NCBI GenBank assembly: GCA_902762565.1
Contig: CACWOS010000048.1
Coordinates: 1-33,456, forward strand
DNA from: an uncultured Prevotellaceae bacterium
GTDB taxonomy: Bacteria; Bacteroidota; Bacteroidia; Bacteroidales; Bacteroidaceae
DNA: 33,456 nucleotides
Reading direction: 5' to 3'
Shown here one piece after another: positions 20,116-29,158 of the stretch. A model generated the notes under the pieces. That model ran no database searches. It worked only from the letters and a program-made list of their open reading frames with translations, and was not told the DNA's origin. Made by a program: the position numbers and the translations under genes. Every line of letters begins with the position of its first letter. Positions within the stretch are counted from its first letter, which is position 1.

Positions 20116-22042
20116 AAAATGCGTGCACGCATTTTCGCAAGGCATTGGGATTACCCATGTCGTACATAGTGCCCTTCAAGCGCACACCCATCATGCCGCT
20201 CTTCTGGCGAACAGCCTCAAGGGCGGCAGTCAGTTCTATCTCACGCGTCTTGTCGCCCTCAGCATCAGCTTTCTGAATGTCTGCCTCGAGTTGTGCAAAG
20301 ACATCAGGCGTCAGAATATACTGGCCAAAAACGGAATAATACTCCTTCTCGCCCTCCTTATTACGCACACCTAGGAACTCCTCAGAATACGAAGCCTTGG
20401 GTTTCTCGTGCATCACTGAGACATTCAGGATGGAATTGTCCTTATCTTCCCACACACCACTAAGGATGCCGTAATGGCTGACCTCAGCCAACGGGATGGG
20501 ATGGATGCTGACCATGAGCTGGTTGTAGCGCTCGTAGCGTTCTATCAATTGCAGGGCACAGGGTTTGTTGGTCTGACTGCGATAGAGCGTATCGCCCAAC
20601 AACAGCAGTACAGGCTCGTTGTTAGCAAACTCGGCAGCCTGATAGACCGCATGACCAAAGCCACGCTTCTCGTGCTGATAAACATAACGCAGGCGCTTGC
20701 CAATGTCAAGGATGCGATTTTCGTACTCCTGCGCCTCCTTGTTCAGCTTGCGCAGATGTTCCTCACTCAACTGGCGCTCAAAGAAATCAGTGTACTGGAT
20801 GCGCTCCTCTTCAGAGCCTAGCACCAGACAGATTTCCTCTACCCCACTCTTTACCAATTCTTCGAGTAGAATGAGGATGACAGGACGTACCATACCATCG
20901 GCACAGGGAATGGGGAAAAAGTCTTTCTTCAGCGAACGAGTAGCAGGATAGAGGCGCGTACCAAAGCCTGCTACAGGAATGATAGCCTTACGCACGGTAT
21001 GAACGGGATTCAAAGTTAGTGGATAGGCCTTCATACCCTGACTGTTGAGGTACTTGATGAGTTGCTGTTGATCCTCAGCACTGCGAGCCAGGAACTGTAC
21101 AGAGCCATCACCATGAGAACCGACGCCCTTGCCACCCCAAATCCACGGTTGGATGGTAGGGTCCTGCAACACCTGATGCAATTTAGGTGCCCACAGGGCA
21201 GAAGACATCGGTGCGATATACTTATCGAACATCGCCTCAGCATCCGTCATCAGCCGTCCCAATGCCTCGGCATCGCCAGTGGCCATATATTTGATGGCTT
21301 TGTCCACGATGTCGTGATTCCACTCACCCAATGCTTTGTGCAGATTTTTCTCTTCGTCTGTCGAAGCAAAAGGATAGGCTTTGTTCAGGTCGGACAGAAT
21401 CTTGATGGTATTCTTCTCAGCGCATAAGTCAGCAAACACCCAATAGAGGGTCTTCTTCACGTTCAGGCCCTTTACCTCAATCTCATCACCGTCGAATGTC
21501 ATCAAATTTGGTTTTACACCAAAGGCGCAAGCCTGGTCCAGACGACCACAACGCGAAGAGGTACGAAGCTCACCGACATAGGCAATGTTCATCTCGCCCA
21601 ACGTATTGAGGTTCAGATTATATAATAAATTGAACGCGCGCGCAACCAAAACACAGATGGCAGCACTGGAGGAAAGGCCACTCTTCATGGGTAGCGTCAT
21701 GTCCGTAATGCGAATGCGCACACCACCAACCTTGTACCACTCGAGCATGTAGCTGGCCACACCAGCACAATAGCTGAAGAAAGAGCCTGACTTGGCCACA
21801 CGCTTCAGTTCCGACTCATTCATGCGACACGAGAAGTCGCGCCAAACATCAGTCAGTTCAGTAGCATCACTATGCATCTCGAAAATGGAAGACTTCTCTA
21901 CTTCGGCATAGATACCCTGTTCGATACCCGTCACGATAGAGGCACCAGGCATAATGTCGGCATTCATCGTACGATAGTGACCTGCCCAGTCAGTATGTTC
22001 ACCAAAGAGGCACAAACGGCCCGGCACAAATAGTTTTAGCAT
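20108..22042 (-). CDS. fused GHMP sugar kinase and GalU-like nucleotidyltransferase
   Basis: The start is at ATG 22042 (MLKLFVPGRLCLFGEHTDWA); the frame upstream reads back through the promoter and was rejected. The 644-residue protein has two enzymes in order. The first is a GHMP kinase (about 1-345): FGEHTDWAG (13-21), MKSGLSSSAA (119-128), CGRLDQACAFG (165-175) and GGKGVGSHGDGSVQF (303-317). The second is a GalU/UTP-sugar nucleotidyltransferase (about 350-644): IIPVAGFGTRLYPATRSLKK (354-373), LLLLGDTLYRS and KGTMYDMGNPNA. A kinase joined to a pyrophosphorylase would turn a free sugar into a nucleotide sugar without releasing the phosphate. The order is the reverse of Bacteroides Fkp (pyrophosphorylase first). 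The substrate is unknown; a uronic acid or hexose is plausible. Confidence 0.88.
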   Translation of the reverse strand: MLKLFVPGRLCLFGEHTDWAGHYRTMNADIMPGASIVTGIEQGIYAEVEKSSIFEMHSDATELTDVWRDFSCRMNESELKRVAKSGSFFSYCAGVASYMLEWYKVGGVRIRITDMTLPMKSGLSSSAAICVLVARAFNLLYNLNLNTLGEMNIAYVGELRTSSRCGRLDQACAFGVKPNLMTFDGDEIEVKGLNVKKTLYWVFADLCAEKNTIKILSDLNKAYPFASTDEEKNLHKALGEWNHDIVDKAIKYMATGDAEALGRLMTDAEAMFDKYIAPMSSALWAPKLHQVLQDPTIQPWIWGGKGVGSHGDGSVQFLARSAEDQQQLIKYLNSQGMKAYPLTLNPVHTVRKAIIPVAGFGTRLYPATRSLKKDFFPIPCADGMVRPVILILLEELVKSGVEEICLVLGSEEERIQYTDFFERQLSEEHLRKLNKEAQEYENRILDIGKRLRYVYQHEKRGFGHAVYQAAEFANNEPVLLLLGDTLYRSQTNKPCALQLIERYERYNQLMVSIHPIPLAEVSHYGILSGVWEDKDNSILNVSVMHEKPKASYSEEFLGVRNKEGEKEYYSVFGQYILTPDVFAQLEADIQKADAEGDKTREIELTAALEAVRQKSGMMGVRLKGTMYDMGNPNALRKCVHAFSK

Positions 22043-22078
22043 ATTCTGTTTGTATATTTTTAACCCATAATTATTGCA

Positions 22079-22109
22079 CAAAGGTACGAAGAAATGTGCA
22101 AAAAGCAAA
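22079..22109 (-). promoter_or_regulatory. promoter of the fused kinase gene
   Basis: TTTG (22109-22106), 19 bases, then TACCTTTG (22086-22079) on the minus strand: a full consensus match, about 37 bases before the ATG. Confidence 0.8.
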
Positions 22110-22135
22110 GAAAAACGCATTTTTTTCGTCAAAAA

Positions 22136-22167
22136 TTTGGTAGTTATGATGAAAATATATACTTTTG
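22136..22167 (+). promoter_or_regulatory. promoter of the sigma factor gene
   Basis: TTTG (22136-22139), a 20-base spacer and TACTTTTG (22160-22167), a consensus match. The leader to the ATG is about 95 bases, unusually long for this window. Confidence 0.75.
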
Positions 22168-22266
22168 CAAGCGTAACAATAATAAAAGTTAAACAAATAG
22201 TTAATAACCCACTTAAAATTACACTGCCTATTGAGAAAGACTCTACTTCATAAATAACTAACGAAT

Positions 22267-22866
22267 ATGAAGCAATATGATGGCATGGCTGACGAAGCGT
22301 TGGCACTGCTTTACGTAGGAGGAGACAATAGGGCATTTGACGAGTTATTAGCTCGCAACCAACAAAAGCTCTACAATTACATACTGTTCGTGGTCCGCGA
22401 CCCCGAACAAGCAAATGACGTGTTTCAGGAGACTTTCGTCAAAGCAATTACGAAGCTTCAGGAAGGCAAGTACACCGATTCAGGTAAGTTCTCGTTCTGG
22501 CTCAGCAGAATAGCCCATAACGTGATTATGGACACCTTCCGTCAGACAAAGAGCGAACACATTGTGGAGGCATCGGAAGACAACGACCTTAACAAGTTGC
22601 GCACGCAAGACCTCATGGACTTGAACCGCGAGAACGAATACGTGAATTCACAAATTATGCAGGATGTGCGCCATCTGATGGATACCCTGCCTGCACCACA
22701 GCGTGAAGTAGTGTATATGCGTTTCTATCAGGACTTATCGTTCAAAGAAATTGCAGAAGCCACGGGTGTGAGTATCAACACATCATTGGGACGCATGCGC
22801 TATGCGCTCATCAACATGCGTCGATTGGCCAAGGAACATGAGATACAATTGAATCTAGAGCTCTAG
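22267..22866 (+). CDS. RNA polymerase sigma factor, ECF/sigma-70 family
   Basis: This 199-residue sigma factor has region 2 (NQQKLYNYILFVVRDPEQAN, then DVFQETFVKAITKLQEGKY and FSFWLSRIAHNVIMDTFRQT) and region 4 (LPAPQREVVYMRFYQDLSFK, then EIAEATGVSINTSLGRMRYA), joined by an acidic linker. It has no region 1.1 or 3, as in ECF sigmas. No anti-sigma gene or TonB-dependent receptor lies beside it, so it does not look like a Bacteroidales SusC-linked unit; it may be one of the general conserved sigmas of the phylum. Its stop TAG is part of a CTAG cluster shared with the convergent rpe gene. Confidence 0.92.
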   Translation: MKQYDGMADEALALLYVGGDNRAFDELLARNQQKLYNYILFVVRDPEQANDVFQETFVKAITKLQEGKYTDSGKFSFWLSRIAHNVIMDTFRQTKSEHIVEASEDNDLNKLRTQDLMDLNRENEYVNSQIMQDVRHLMDTLPAPQREVVYMRFYQDLSFKEIAEATGVSINTSLGRMRYALINMRRLAKEHEIQLNLEL

Positions 22867-22903
22867 ACATTCTAGAAACTCTAGATGTTCTAGTTCATCT
22901 AGA
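22854..22903. repeat. cluster of six CTAG(A) units with an 8-bp hairpin, between convergent genes
   Basis: Six CTAG units lie in about 50 bases. TCTAGATG (22880-22887) pairs with CATCTAGA (22896-22903) around an 8-base loop. The sigma stop and the rpe stop are both TAG within CTAG. Likely a two-way terminator, although no T-run follows. Confidence 0.7.
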
Positions 22904-23549
22904 GAGCCTTCAGGCCACTAATCGTTGCCTCAGGCGTGGGACTATGGAACACGTAGCTGCCAGCAACAAGCACGTCGACACCAGCTTTAACAAGGCGTGG
23001 GGCAGTTTCCTGCTGTACACCGCCATCGACTTCGATGAGGGCTTTCGAACCAGTCTCGTCAATCAGTTTGCGCAAGCGCTGAACTTTCTGAATGGTGTTC
23101 TCGATGAACTTCTGGCCACCAAAGCCTGGGTTCACACTCATCAGCAATACCATGTCGACATCCGTGATGATATCCTCGAGCAAAGACACGGGTGAGGCAG
23201 GATTCAGCGTCACACCAGCCTTCATGCCAGCCTGATGGATTTCCTGAATGGTACGGTGTAGATGCGTACAAGCCTCCACGTGCACATTCATCATCATCGC
23301 TCCAAGCTTTGCTGTCTGTTGAATGTACTGTTCAGGGTGAACAATCATATAGTGTACATCAAGGGGCTTGGTGCACTTCTTGGCCACAGCCTCAAGCACA
23401 GGGAAGCCAAACGAGATATTGGGCACAAACACGCCATCCATCACATCGAGGTGAAGCCAATCAGCCTCACTGCGATTAATCATGTCGATTTCGTTGTCCA
23501 GATGCAGGAAGTCAGCTGCAAGCAGCGACGGGGATACCATTGTAGCCAT
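22899..23549 (-). CDS. rpe: ribulose-phosphate 3-epimerase
   Basis: This 216-residue TIM-barrel enzyme interconverts ribulose-5-phosphate and xylulose-5-phosphate in the pentose phosphate pathway. The motifs are SPSLLAADFLHL at the N-terminus, HLDVMDGVFVPNISFGFPVL with the metal His/Asp, LLMSVNPGFGGQKFI in the middle and IEVDGGV with the catalytic Asp. The length is standard. It lies 172 bases downstream of fmt on the same strand. Its last codon and stop come from the CTAG cluster at 22854-22903. Confidence 0.97.
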   Translation of the reverse strand: MATMVSPSLLAADFLHLDNEIDMINRSEADWLHLDVMDGVFVPNISFGFPVLEAVAKKCTKPLDVHYMIVHPEQYIQQTAKLGAMMMNVHVEACTHLHRTIQEIHQAGMKAGVTLNPASPVSLLEDIITDVDMVLLMSVNPGFGGQKFIENTIQKVQRLRKLIDETGSKALIEVDGGVQQETAPRLVKAGVDVLVAGSYVFHSPTPEATISGLKAL

Positions 23550-23721
23550 TCGTCAGATTTTTCTTTGTGTTACACATACGTGCAAACTGTTTGATAAACA
23601 GGATGGTAGCAGGATGTGGATAAAAATCGTCTTGAGTAAAATTTGTCATAGGCAAAACCATGTTTAGCGTTACTTTCTATTGTTAGAACGCAACAGGTTG
23701 CCACTTTATTATATCGAAGTG

Positions 23722-24744
23722 CTATTTTTTTTTCACGCGATAGGTTTCAATGCCTTTCATACCGTTCAGGAAATCGCGTGCCAACATACGTTTCTTGCCT
23801 GCCAGCTGCAGTTCGACAATCTCCAACAAGGCATCAGCAGCAGAGATATAGAGGGCTTTGCCGTCAGTAGAAATGGTGCCACTACCCTGCCCTGCCTTAT
23901 CGGTCTTGCGCGACTTATATATTTTCAGAACGGTTTCCTTGCTATCGGGAGCCACGAGCGTAGTCCATGCGCCAGGTACTGGACTCAAGCCACGAATGAA
24001 GTCGTAGACCTGTTTGACAGGCTTCATCCAATCGATTTCACAGGTTTCCTTGAAAATCTTAGGAGCTTTTTTTAGAGCAGCGGATGACAGCAGACTTTCT
24101 CGGACTGTCTGTGTAAATCCGCTGTCGTCCGCTGCAATATTATCCTGAGCAACAGAAGCAGGGTGACCGTTGGCGGCAATGATGGCTTCAAGGGTTTCCA
24201 AACAGAGTTGGGCACCGAGGTGCATCAGGCCGTCATAGACATACTCTACATCAGCATCGTCGGGGATAGCAAAGGGCTTCTTCAGAATGATGCGACCAGT
24301 ATCGATGTCATGATCCAGGAAGAACGTTGTAACACCTGTCTGCGTTTCACCATTGATAACCGCCCAATTAATGGGTGCTGCACCGCGATATTGTGGCAAT
24401 AGGGCTGCATGAACATTGAACGTACCATATTCAGGCATCGCCCACACCACTTCAGGTAACATGCGGAAGGCGACTACCACCTGCAGATTAGCGTTATATG
24501 AGCGCAGTTGTTCGATGAAAGCAGGGTCCTTCATCTTCTCGGGCTGCAACACGGGTAAACTATGTGCCACTGCATACTGCTTGACCTGTGAGGGCTGCAA
24601 TACGCTACCATGACGACCCACTGGTTTATCGGGCTGTGTCACTACTGCCACTACGTTATAATCATTCTCCACCAGTGCCTGCAGCGTCTCAACTGCAAAT
24701 TCTGGCGTTCCCATAAATACTATTCTTAAATCCTCTTTACGCAT
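23722..24744 (-). CDS. fmt: methionyl-tRNA formyltransferase
   Basis: This 340-residue enzyme formylates initiator Met-tRNA with 10-formyl-tetrahydrofolate. It begins RIVFMGTPEFAVETLQALVE. The catalytic stretch HAALLPQYRGAAPINWAVIN carries the conserved His/Arg/Asn context, followed by TGVTTFFLDHDIDTG. The C-terminal OB-like domain includes VYDFIRGLSPVPGAWTTL. The length is slightly above the usual 315-320. The ATG is separated from the upstream ClC gene by a TCATTTAT repeat (24746-24786) ending in TTTAGCG just before the start. Confidence 0.97.
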   Translation of the reverse strand: MRKEDLRIVFMGTPEFAVETLQALVENDYNVVAVVTQPDKPVGRHGSVLQPSQVKQYAVAHSLPVLQPEKMKDPAFIEQLRSYNANLQVVVAFRMLPEVVWAMPEYGTFNVHAALLPQYRGAAPINWAVINGETQTGVTTFFLDHDIDTGRIILKKPFAIPDDADVEYVYDGLMHLGAQLCLETLEAIIAANGHPASVAQDNIAADDSGFTQTVRESLLSSAALKKAPKIFKETCEIDWMKPVKQVYDFIRGLSPVPGAWTTLVAPDSKETVLKIYKSRKTDKAGQGSGTISTDGKALYISAADALLEIVELQLAGKKRMLARDFLNGMKGIETYRVKKK

Positions 24745-24745
24745 A

Positions 24746-24786
24746 CGCTAAATGATAAATGATAAATGATAAATTGCTACCGCACG
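24746..24786. repeat. TCATTTAT-type repeat with GTGCGGTAGCAATTT core
   Basis: On the minus strand CGTGCGGTAGCAATTT is followed by three TATCATTT units and AGCG, directly before the fmt start. The core matches 20070-20085. Confidence 0.85.
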
Positions 24787-24806
24787 AATTTAGGCCACAG
24801 GACGCA

Positions 24807-26603
24807 TCAGTCTTGACTAAAGTCATGCACCATCTTGCGGTAGGTTTCATAGAGGCGCTTTCGCGAGATATAGCCCTTCAGGTGATTGCTGCCGTCGATG
24901 ACTGGCAACCAGTCGGCTTGGGTGCGTTCGAAGGTACGCATGACATGTGTCATAGGTGTCGAATCACTCAGTATCGCAGCGGGTTCCGACATCAACTGGG
25001 CAGCCTTAAAATGATGGTAGAGTTCGGTGCGAAATACCACATGGCGGATTTCGTTGATGTTAACCTCGCCCAACAACGTACCGGCAGGATCCGTGACGGG
25101 CAACACACTCTTGCGCGAACGGGAAATCTGATGTACCATCTGTCCTAACTCCATATCGGGATCAACAGCCTGATAGTCGCGGTCTATCACAGAATCCAGA
25201 CTCATCAGCGTCAGTACTGCATGGTCCGTATGGTGCGTCACCAGCTTGCCCTGCTTGGCCAGCCGCAGACCATAGATGCCGTGGGGCTCGAAAATGTTGA
25301 TGGTCAGATAGCTGGCCACGGAGACAATCATCAGCGGCATAAACAGGTTGTAGCCCGATGTAATCTCAGCGATGAGGAAGATACCCGTCAGTGGTGCATG
25401 CATGACACCCGACATAACCCCCGCCATTCCCAAGAGTGAAAAATTCTTCTCAGGCACGTAGACACCAATCTGATGCATGTTCCACAGGCGTGAAAAGAGG
25501 AAACCCGTAAAGCAACCTATGAACAGCGAGGGTGCAAACGTACCACCACAGCCACCACCACCGTTCGTAGCACTCGTGGCAAACACCTTGGTAAACAGCA
25601 CCAGCGCTATATATAAAATAAGGTATTCGGAGTGACCGTAGAACAGCGAACCGTCCAGCACCTGATTCCAGTCGGCCTCGGTCTTACCGTTCAACAGCAG
25701 GTTGATGGAGTGGTAGCCCTCACCGTACAGCGACGGGAAGACGAAAATCAACGTACTCAGGATAGCACCACCAAGTACCAATTTGACATATGGCTTGTCC
25801 TTGAAGCGAGCAAACATATCCTCACAGGCATTCATCATGCGGATGAAGTACAGCGATACCAATCCACACGTCACACCCAACAGAAGACACGCTGGTACAC
25901 GCTGCACCGTCCAGTCGGAGTCCAGATGGAACGAGAACATCACTGCATTGCCGCTAAAAATGTACGTGAAACACGTTGCCGTCACACACGATACCAAAAT
26001 GGGTAACAGTGAGGCCATCGTCAGGTCTATCATCAGCACTTCGAGTGTAAACACCAGTCCAGCGATGGGTGCCTTAAAGATGCCTGCAATAGCACCAGCA
26101 GCTCCGCAGCCCACAAGCGTCATCAGCGTCTTGTTGTCCATGCGGAATAACTTTCCGAGGTTCGACCCTATGGCTGAACCAGTTAGTACGATAGGTGCCT
26201 CGGCTCCCACTGAACCGCCAAAGCCAATAGTGATGGCCGAAGCAATAACAGAAGACCAGGTGTTATGTGCTTTTATTCTGGAACGGTTTGACGAGATAGC
26301 ATACAAAATTCTCGTGATGCCATGCGATATGTTGTCCTTGACTATGTAGCGTACGAAGAGTGATGTCAGGTAGATACCGATGACGGGGTATACTAGAAAG
26401 AGCCAGTTGTACGTATCCGTATGGAAATGTCCAGTCAGTAGCGCCACAATGGTGTTGATAAGTCCATGCAGCACAAAAGCCGCCACAGCAGACAACAAGC
26501 CCACGAAGAACGCCAAGACGAGCAAAAACATCTTGTCGCTCACGTTGGCCACACGCCAGTCGTGCAGTCGCTGCATCCATCTAGGCCTACCTGTCTCTTC
26601 CAT
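24807..26603 (-). CDS. ClC-family chloride channel/transporter with CBS domains
   Basis: The 598-residue protein starts at ATG 26603 (MEETGRPRWM), 10 bases after the xylanase stop. It has 10 or more membrane segments. The ClC selectivity motifs are present: GFGGSVGAEAPIVLTGSAIG (gating Glu context), GIFKAPIAGLVFTLEV and GGGGCGGTFAPSLFIGC. The C-terminal 150 residues carry two CBS domains (SLDSVIDRDYQAVDPDMELG and AAILSDSTPMTHVMRTFERT are their beginnings), typical of eukaryotic-like and some bacterial ClCs. Whether it is a channel or a Cl-/H+ exchanger is not determined. The tight spacing suggests cotranscription with the xylanase, an odd pairing. Confidence 0.93.
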   Translation of the reverse strand: MEETGRPRWMQRLHDWRVANVSDKMFLLVLAFFVGLLSAVAAFVLHGLINTIVALLTGHFHTDTYNWLFLVYPVIGIYLTSLFVRYIVKDNISHGITRILYAISSNRSRIKAHNTWSSVIASAITIGFGGSVGAEAPIVLTGSAIGSNLGKLFRMDNKTLMTLVGCGAAGAIAGIFKAPIAGLVFTLEVLMIDLTMASLLPILVSCVTATCFTYIFSGNAVMFSFHLDSDWTVQRVPACLLLGVTCGLVSLYFIRMMNACEDMFARFKDKPYVKLVLGGAILSTLIFVFPSLYGEGYHSINLLLNGKTEADWNQVLDGSLFYGHSEYLILYIALVLFTKVFATSATNGGGGCGGTFAPSLFIGCFTGFLFSRLWNMHQIGVYVPEKNFSLLGMAGVMSGVMHAPLTGIFLIAEITSGYNLFMPLMIVSVASYLTINIFEPHGIYGLRLAKQGKLVTHHTDHAVLTLMSLDSVIDRDYQAVDPDMELGQMVHQISRSRKSVLPVTDPAGTLLGEVNINEIRHVVFRTELYHHFKAAQLMSEPAAILSDSTPMTHVMRTFERTQADWLPVIDGSNHLKGYISRKRLYETYRKMVHDFSQD

Positions 26604-26613
26604 TGTTCTTTGT

Positions 26614-29124
26614 TTATTTAATGACAACTTTCCGACCTTTCACTATGGCAATGCCTTTGTAATCGGCATCGACCTTCTGTCCGGCCAGATTGTAACGCAC
26701 CACATTCTCCGTATCCACGTTGACCACTGGTTGAATGCTTGTCTCGTTCAACGTACGGTGGCGCAATGCAGAACGTACGGCATACCACGCGGGTTTCTTG
26801 GCCAGTCCTGACGTGTAGAGCAACGGATTCGATGCCTCGCGCCAACTATCATTGTCCTTGATGCCCCAGATGACCATACTCGAACAGTTATCGTGGTTCA
26901 GTACAATGTCGGTTATCACACGATAGTTTCGAGCCTGCTCTAGCAAGTTGGCCTCCGATGTTGAGGGTACACCCATATCCAGTTCAGTAATGATACACTT
27001 CAGCCCGGCCTCCTCGAAACGCTTGATGGTATTGTCAAGTTTCACACTGTCAACGTCACCCACCGAGAAGTGGCACTGCAAGCCGACGCCATCAATGGGT
27101 ATGCCAGCTTTCTTCAGACGTGTAGCCAGATTGTAGAAGGCTGCTGTCTTGGCCTTACCCTGCAGTTCAACGCCGTAGTCGTTCAGGAAGAGCACAGCAT
27201 CGGGATCAGCCTGATGCGCATAGACGAATGCTGAGTCAACATAGTCGTTGCCGATGGCCAACTGCCATACGCTCTGCTTGCGCATATCGTAGCTGTCAGG
27301 ATTGCTGCGAACAGTGGTTTGGTCATCATCTAGGCACTCATTCACCACATCCCATTCGCGCACCTTACCTTTGTAGTGCTGCATGACCTTGGCAATGTGG
27401 TTCTTCATGATGGCCAGTGCTTCAGCGCGCGTCCAACCCTTATCGTTCTTCTTGCCGTCCGACGACACCCATGCGGGCACCTGCGAATGCCACACCAGAC
27501 AGTGACCGCGAATGTCCATATTGTTGTCCTTGGCAAAGCTGACCAACTGGTCGGCACCACCAAAGCTGAAGCCTCCCTGTGAAGGCTGTAGCGCGTCCAT
27601 CTTCATCTCGTTTTCGCATACCATCAAACTAAACTGCTGACCAGCTGCATCGCGGTCGCTTTGCAGACCCTTGTAGGTAGCCAGTGCCACACCGATATCC
27701 TTCTGACTCTTGGCGGCATAGTAGCGCAGGGTATTGTTATCTTTGCCGTCATCAATGCCGTCGTCATAGAAGGCACCTATAGTACTTTCCTGCTGAGTGG
27801 GGTCGTCTGGATTTGTCTGTCCACCCATATTCTCAAGCGACACGAGTTTTAGCACAAAGGCGACACTGTCGTTTTCCTTGCGCTCCTCAACCTTCCACGT
27901 ATATTTTGCGGCCTTCACATTGAAATGCCAGTTATCCTGTTTGCTTTTCGCCGTAAGAATGCGGAACTCGTCGCCAACTTTTACGTCAGCGCCTTGCTGC
28001 AGCTCCACCTCTACAACGGGCACCATAACGCTCGTAGTAAAGTCCTCGCACGTCGTATTGAACTTTACCTCACCGTCGACGCTCAACTGGTCGAAGCTAG
28101 CGGTAGAAGCGACCTTTATACGCAACACCGAGGCGGGATGCATGATGAGGTTGGCGTCCTTCTGAGCAGCATAGTTCTTCAGCGTTAACAGACCGACAGC
28201 ATCCGTACCAGGCTCAATCACACCGTAGTTGTCTACCGAACCGCCAATGCTGCCCGTACCGCCTAGCACGCCATTGCCAAAGACGTAGGCAATAGCTTTA
28301 GAAACATCGGACATAGCACCCAAGGCTCCACGCAGTTTTTTCGACTCTGCTTCTGCACGATCATTCATGATATTGACGCGACCTGCCAAGATGCGCAGGG
28401 CACCACTCACGTAGTTGTCGTTGCCAGTGATGGCCAACGTTCCCGTACCTTCCTTGACGATGCTCAGCGACGTATCATCACGATAGTCAGTAGGCTTGAT
28501 GGTACCAGCAAGTGTAAAGTCGGTGTTCAAGCCACCCAAGAGATAATAGGCACCACGCGACTTCTTGTAATAGCCCGACAATGTCGAGCCAACCTCGGTA
28601 TTCAGTTCGCCAATGCGGATACCAGTTCCAGTAGTACTATTGGCCTCACAGATCATAGTGGCACCTTCATGCAGTGTCACACGATTATTGGCCATCGAAT
28701 AGTTGACCTTACCGCTATTCGCATCGTCCAAGGCATTCTCAGCTGACGACGACTTGCTGCCATGAGCCAATAGCACACCATGATACCCTGCTGAGGGCGC
28801 ATTGGCCTTGAACGGATAGATATGTATGTCGCCTGAATACCACGTCCAGTCAGGCCACGCTTTTCCTTTTTCCGTTCCCAGATAGCAACGCTCACCGCCT
28901 CCGTAGAGGTTCAGCACACCATCGCCAGAAATAGCAGAACTGAAATAGACGTAACGCGCCAACTTGACATTGACGGTATCCGGTTTGGACAGCGAGATAT
29001 AATCGCTGTATGTTCTGTAACTATCGGACGTATTGTTACCACTGACGTCTATCGTGCGCTCTTCAGCATGCACAGGCAACAGTACGCAGAGCAGCAATAG
29101 ACTTGAATAAAAAATAGTCCTCAT
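26614..29124 (-). CDS. secreted GH10 endo-xylanase with N-terminal beta-helix-like domain
   Basis: The 836-residue protein has a signal peptide (1-20, cleavage after VHA). Residues about 21-440 are rich in beta strands with autotransporter-type patterns (GTGTLAITGNDNYVSGALRI, GVLGGTGSIGGSVDNYGVIE), a passenger-like beta-helix. A GH10 catalytic domain follows (about 455-800). The acid/base is Glu596 in WDVVNECLDD and the nucleophile is Glu714 in IITELDMG; HCLVWHSQVPAWV and GVGLQCHFS are family motifs. The C-terminus YNLAGQKVDADYKGIAIVKG followed by RKVVIK resembles the C-terminal sorting domains of type IX secretion cargo. It would cut the xylan backbone outside the cell. The ClC gene starts 10 bases after its stop. 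Confidence 0.93.
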   Translation of the reverse strand: MRTIFYSSLLLLCVLLPVHAEERTIDVSGNNTSDSYRTYSDYISLSKPDTVNVKLARYVYFSSAISGDGVLNLYGGGERCYLGTEKGKAWPDWTWYSGDIHIYPFKANAPSAGYHGVLLAHGSKSSSAENALDDANSGKVNYSMANNRVTLHEGATMICEANSTTGTGIRIGELNTEVGSTLSGYYKKSRGAYYLLGGLNTDFTLAGTIKPTDYRDDTSLSIVKEGTGTLAITGNDNYVSGALRILAGRVNIMNDRAEAESKKLRGALGAMSDVSKAIAYVFGNGVLGGTGSIGGSVDNYGVIEPGTDAVGLLTLKNYAAQKDANLIMHPASVLRIKVASTASFDQLSVDGEVKFNTTCEDFTTSVMVPVVEVELQQGADVKVGDEFRILTAKSKQDNWHFNVKAAKYTWKVEERKENDSVAFVLKLVSLENMGGQTNPDDPTQQESTIGAFYDDGIDDGKDNNTLRYYAAKSQKDIGVALATYKGLQSDRDAAGQQFSLMVCENEMKMDALQPSQGGFSFGGADQLVSFAKDNNMDIRGHCLVWHSQVPAWVSSDGKKNDKGWTRAEALAIMKNHIAKVMQHYKGKVREWDVVNECLDDDQTTVRSNPDSYDMRKQSVWQLAIGNDYVDSAFVYAHQADPDAVLFLNDYGVELQGKAKTAAFYNLATRLKKAGIPIDGVGLQCHFSVGDVDSVKLDNTIKRFEEAGLKCIITELDMGVPSTSEANLLEQARNYRVITDIVLNHDNCSSMVIWGIKDNDSWREASNPLLYTSGLAKKPAWYAVRSALRHRTLNETSIQPVVNVDTENVVRYNLAGQKVDADYKGIAIVKGRKVVIK

Positions 29125-29158
29125 TTGTATTAACTTCTTCTAACTTCACTTATTATCT

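Noticed and set aside
23615-23623. DnaA-box-like TGTGGATAA between fmt and rpe, as an origin sign
   Set aside because: It is a single box, with no cluster, no AT-rich unwinding region and no dnaA nearby. One such 9-mer is expected by chance in this length.
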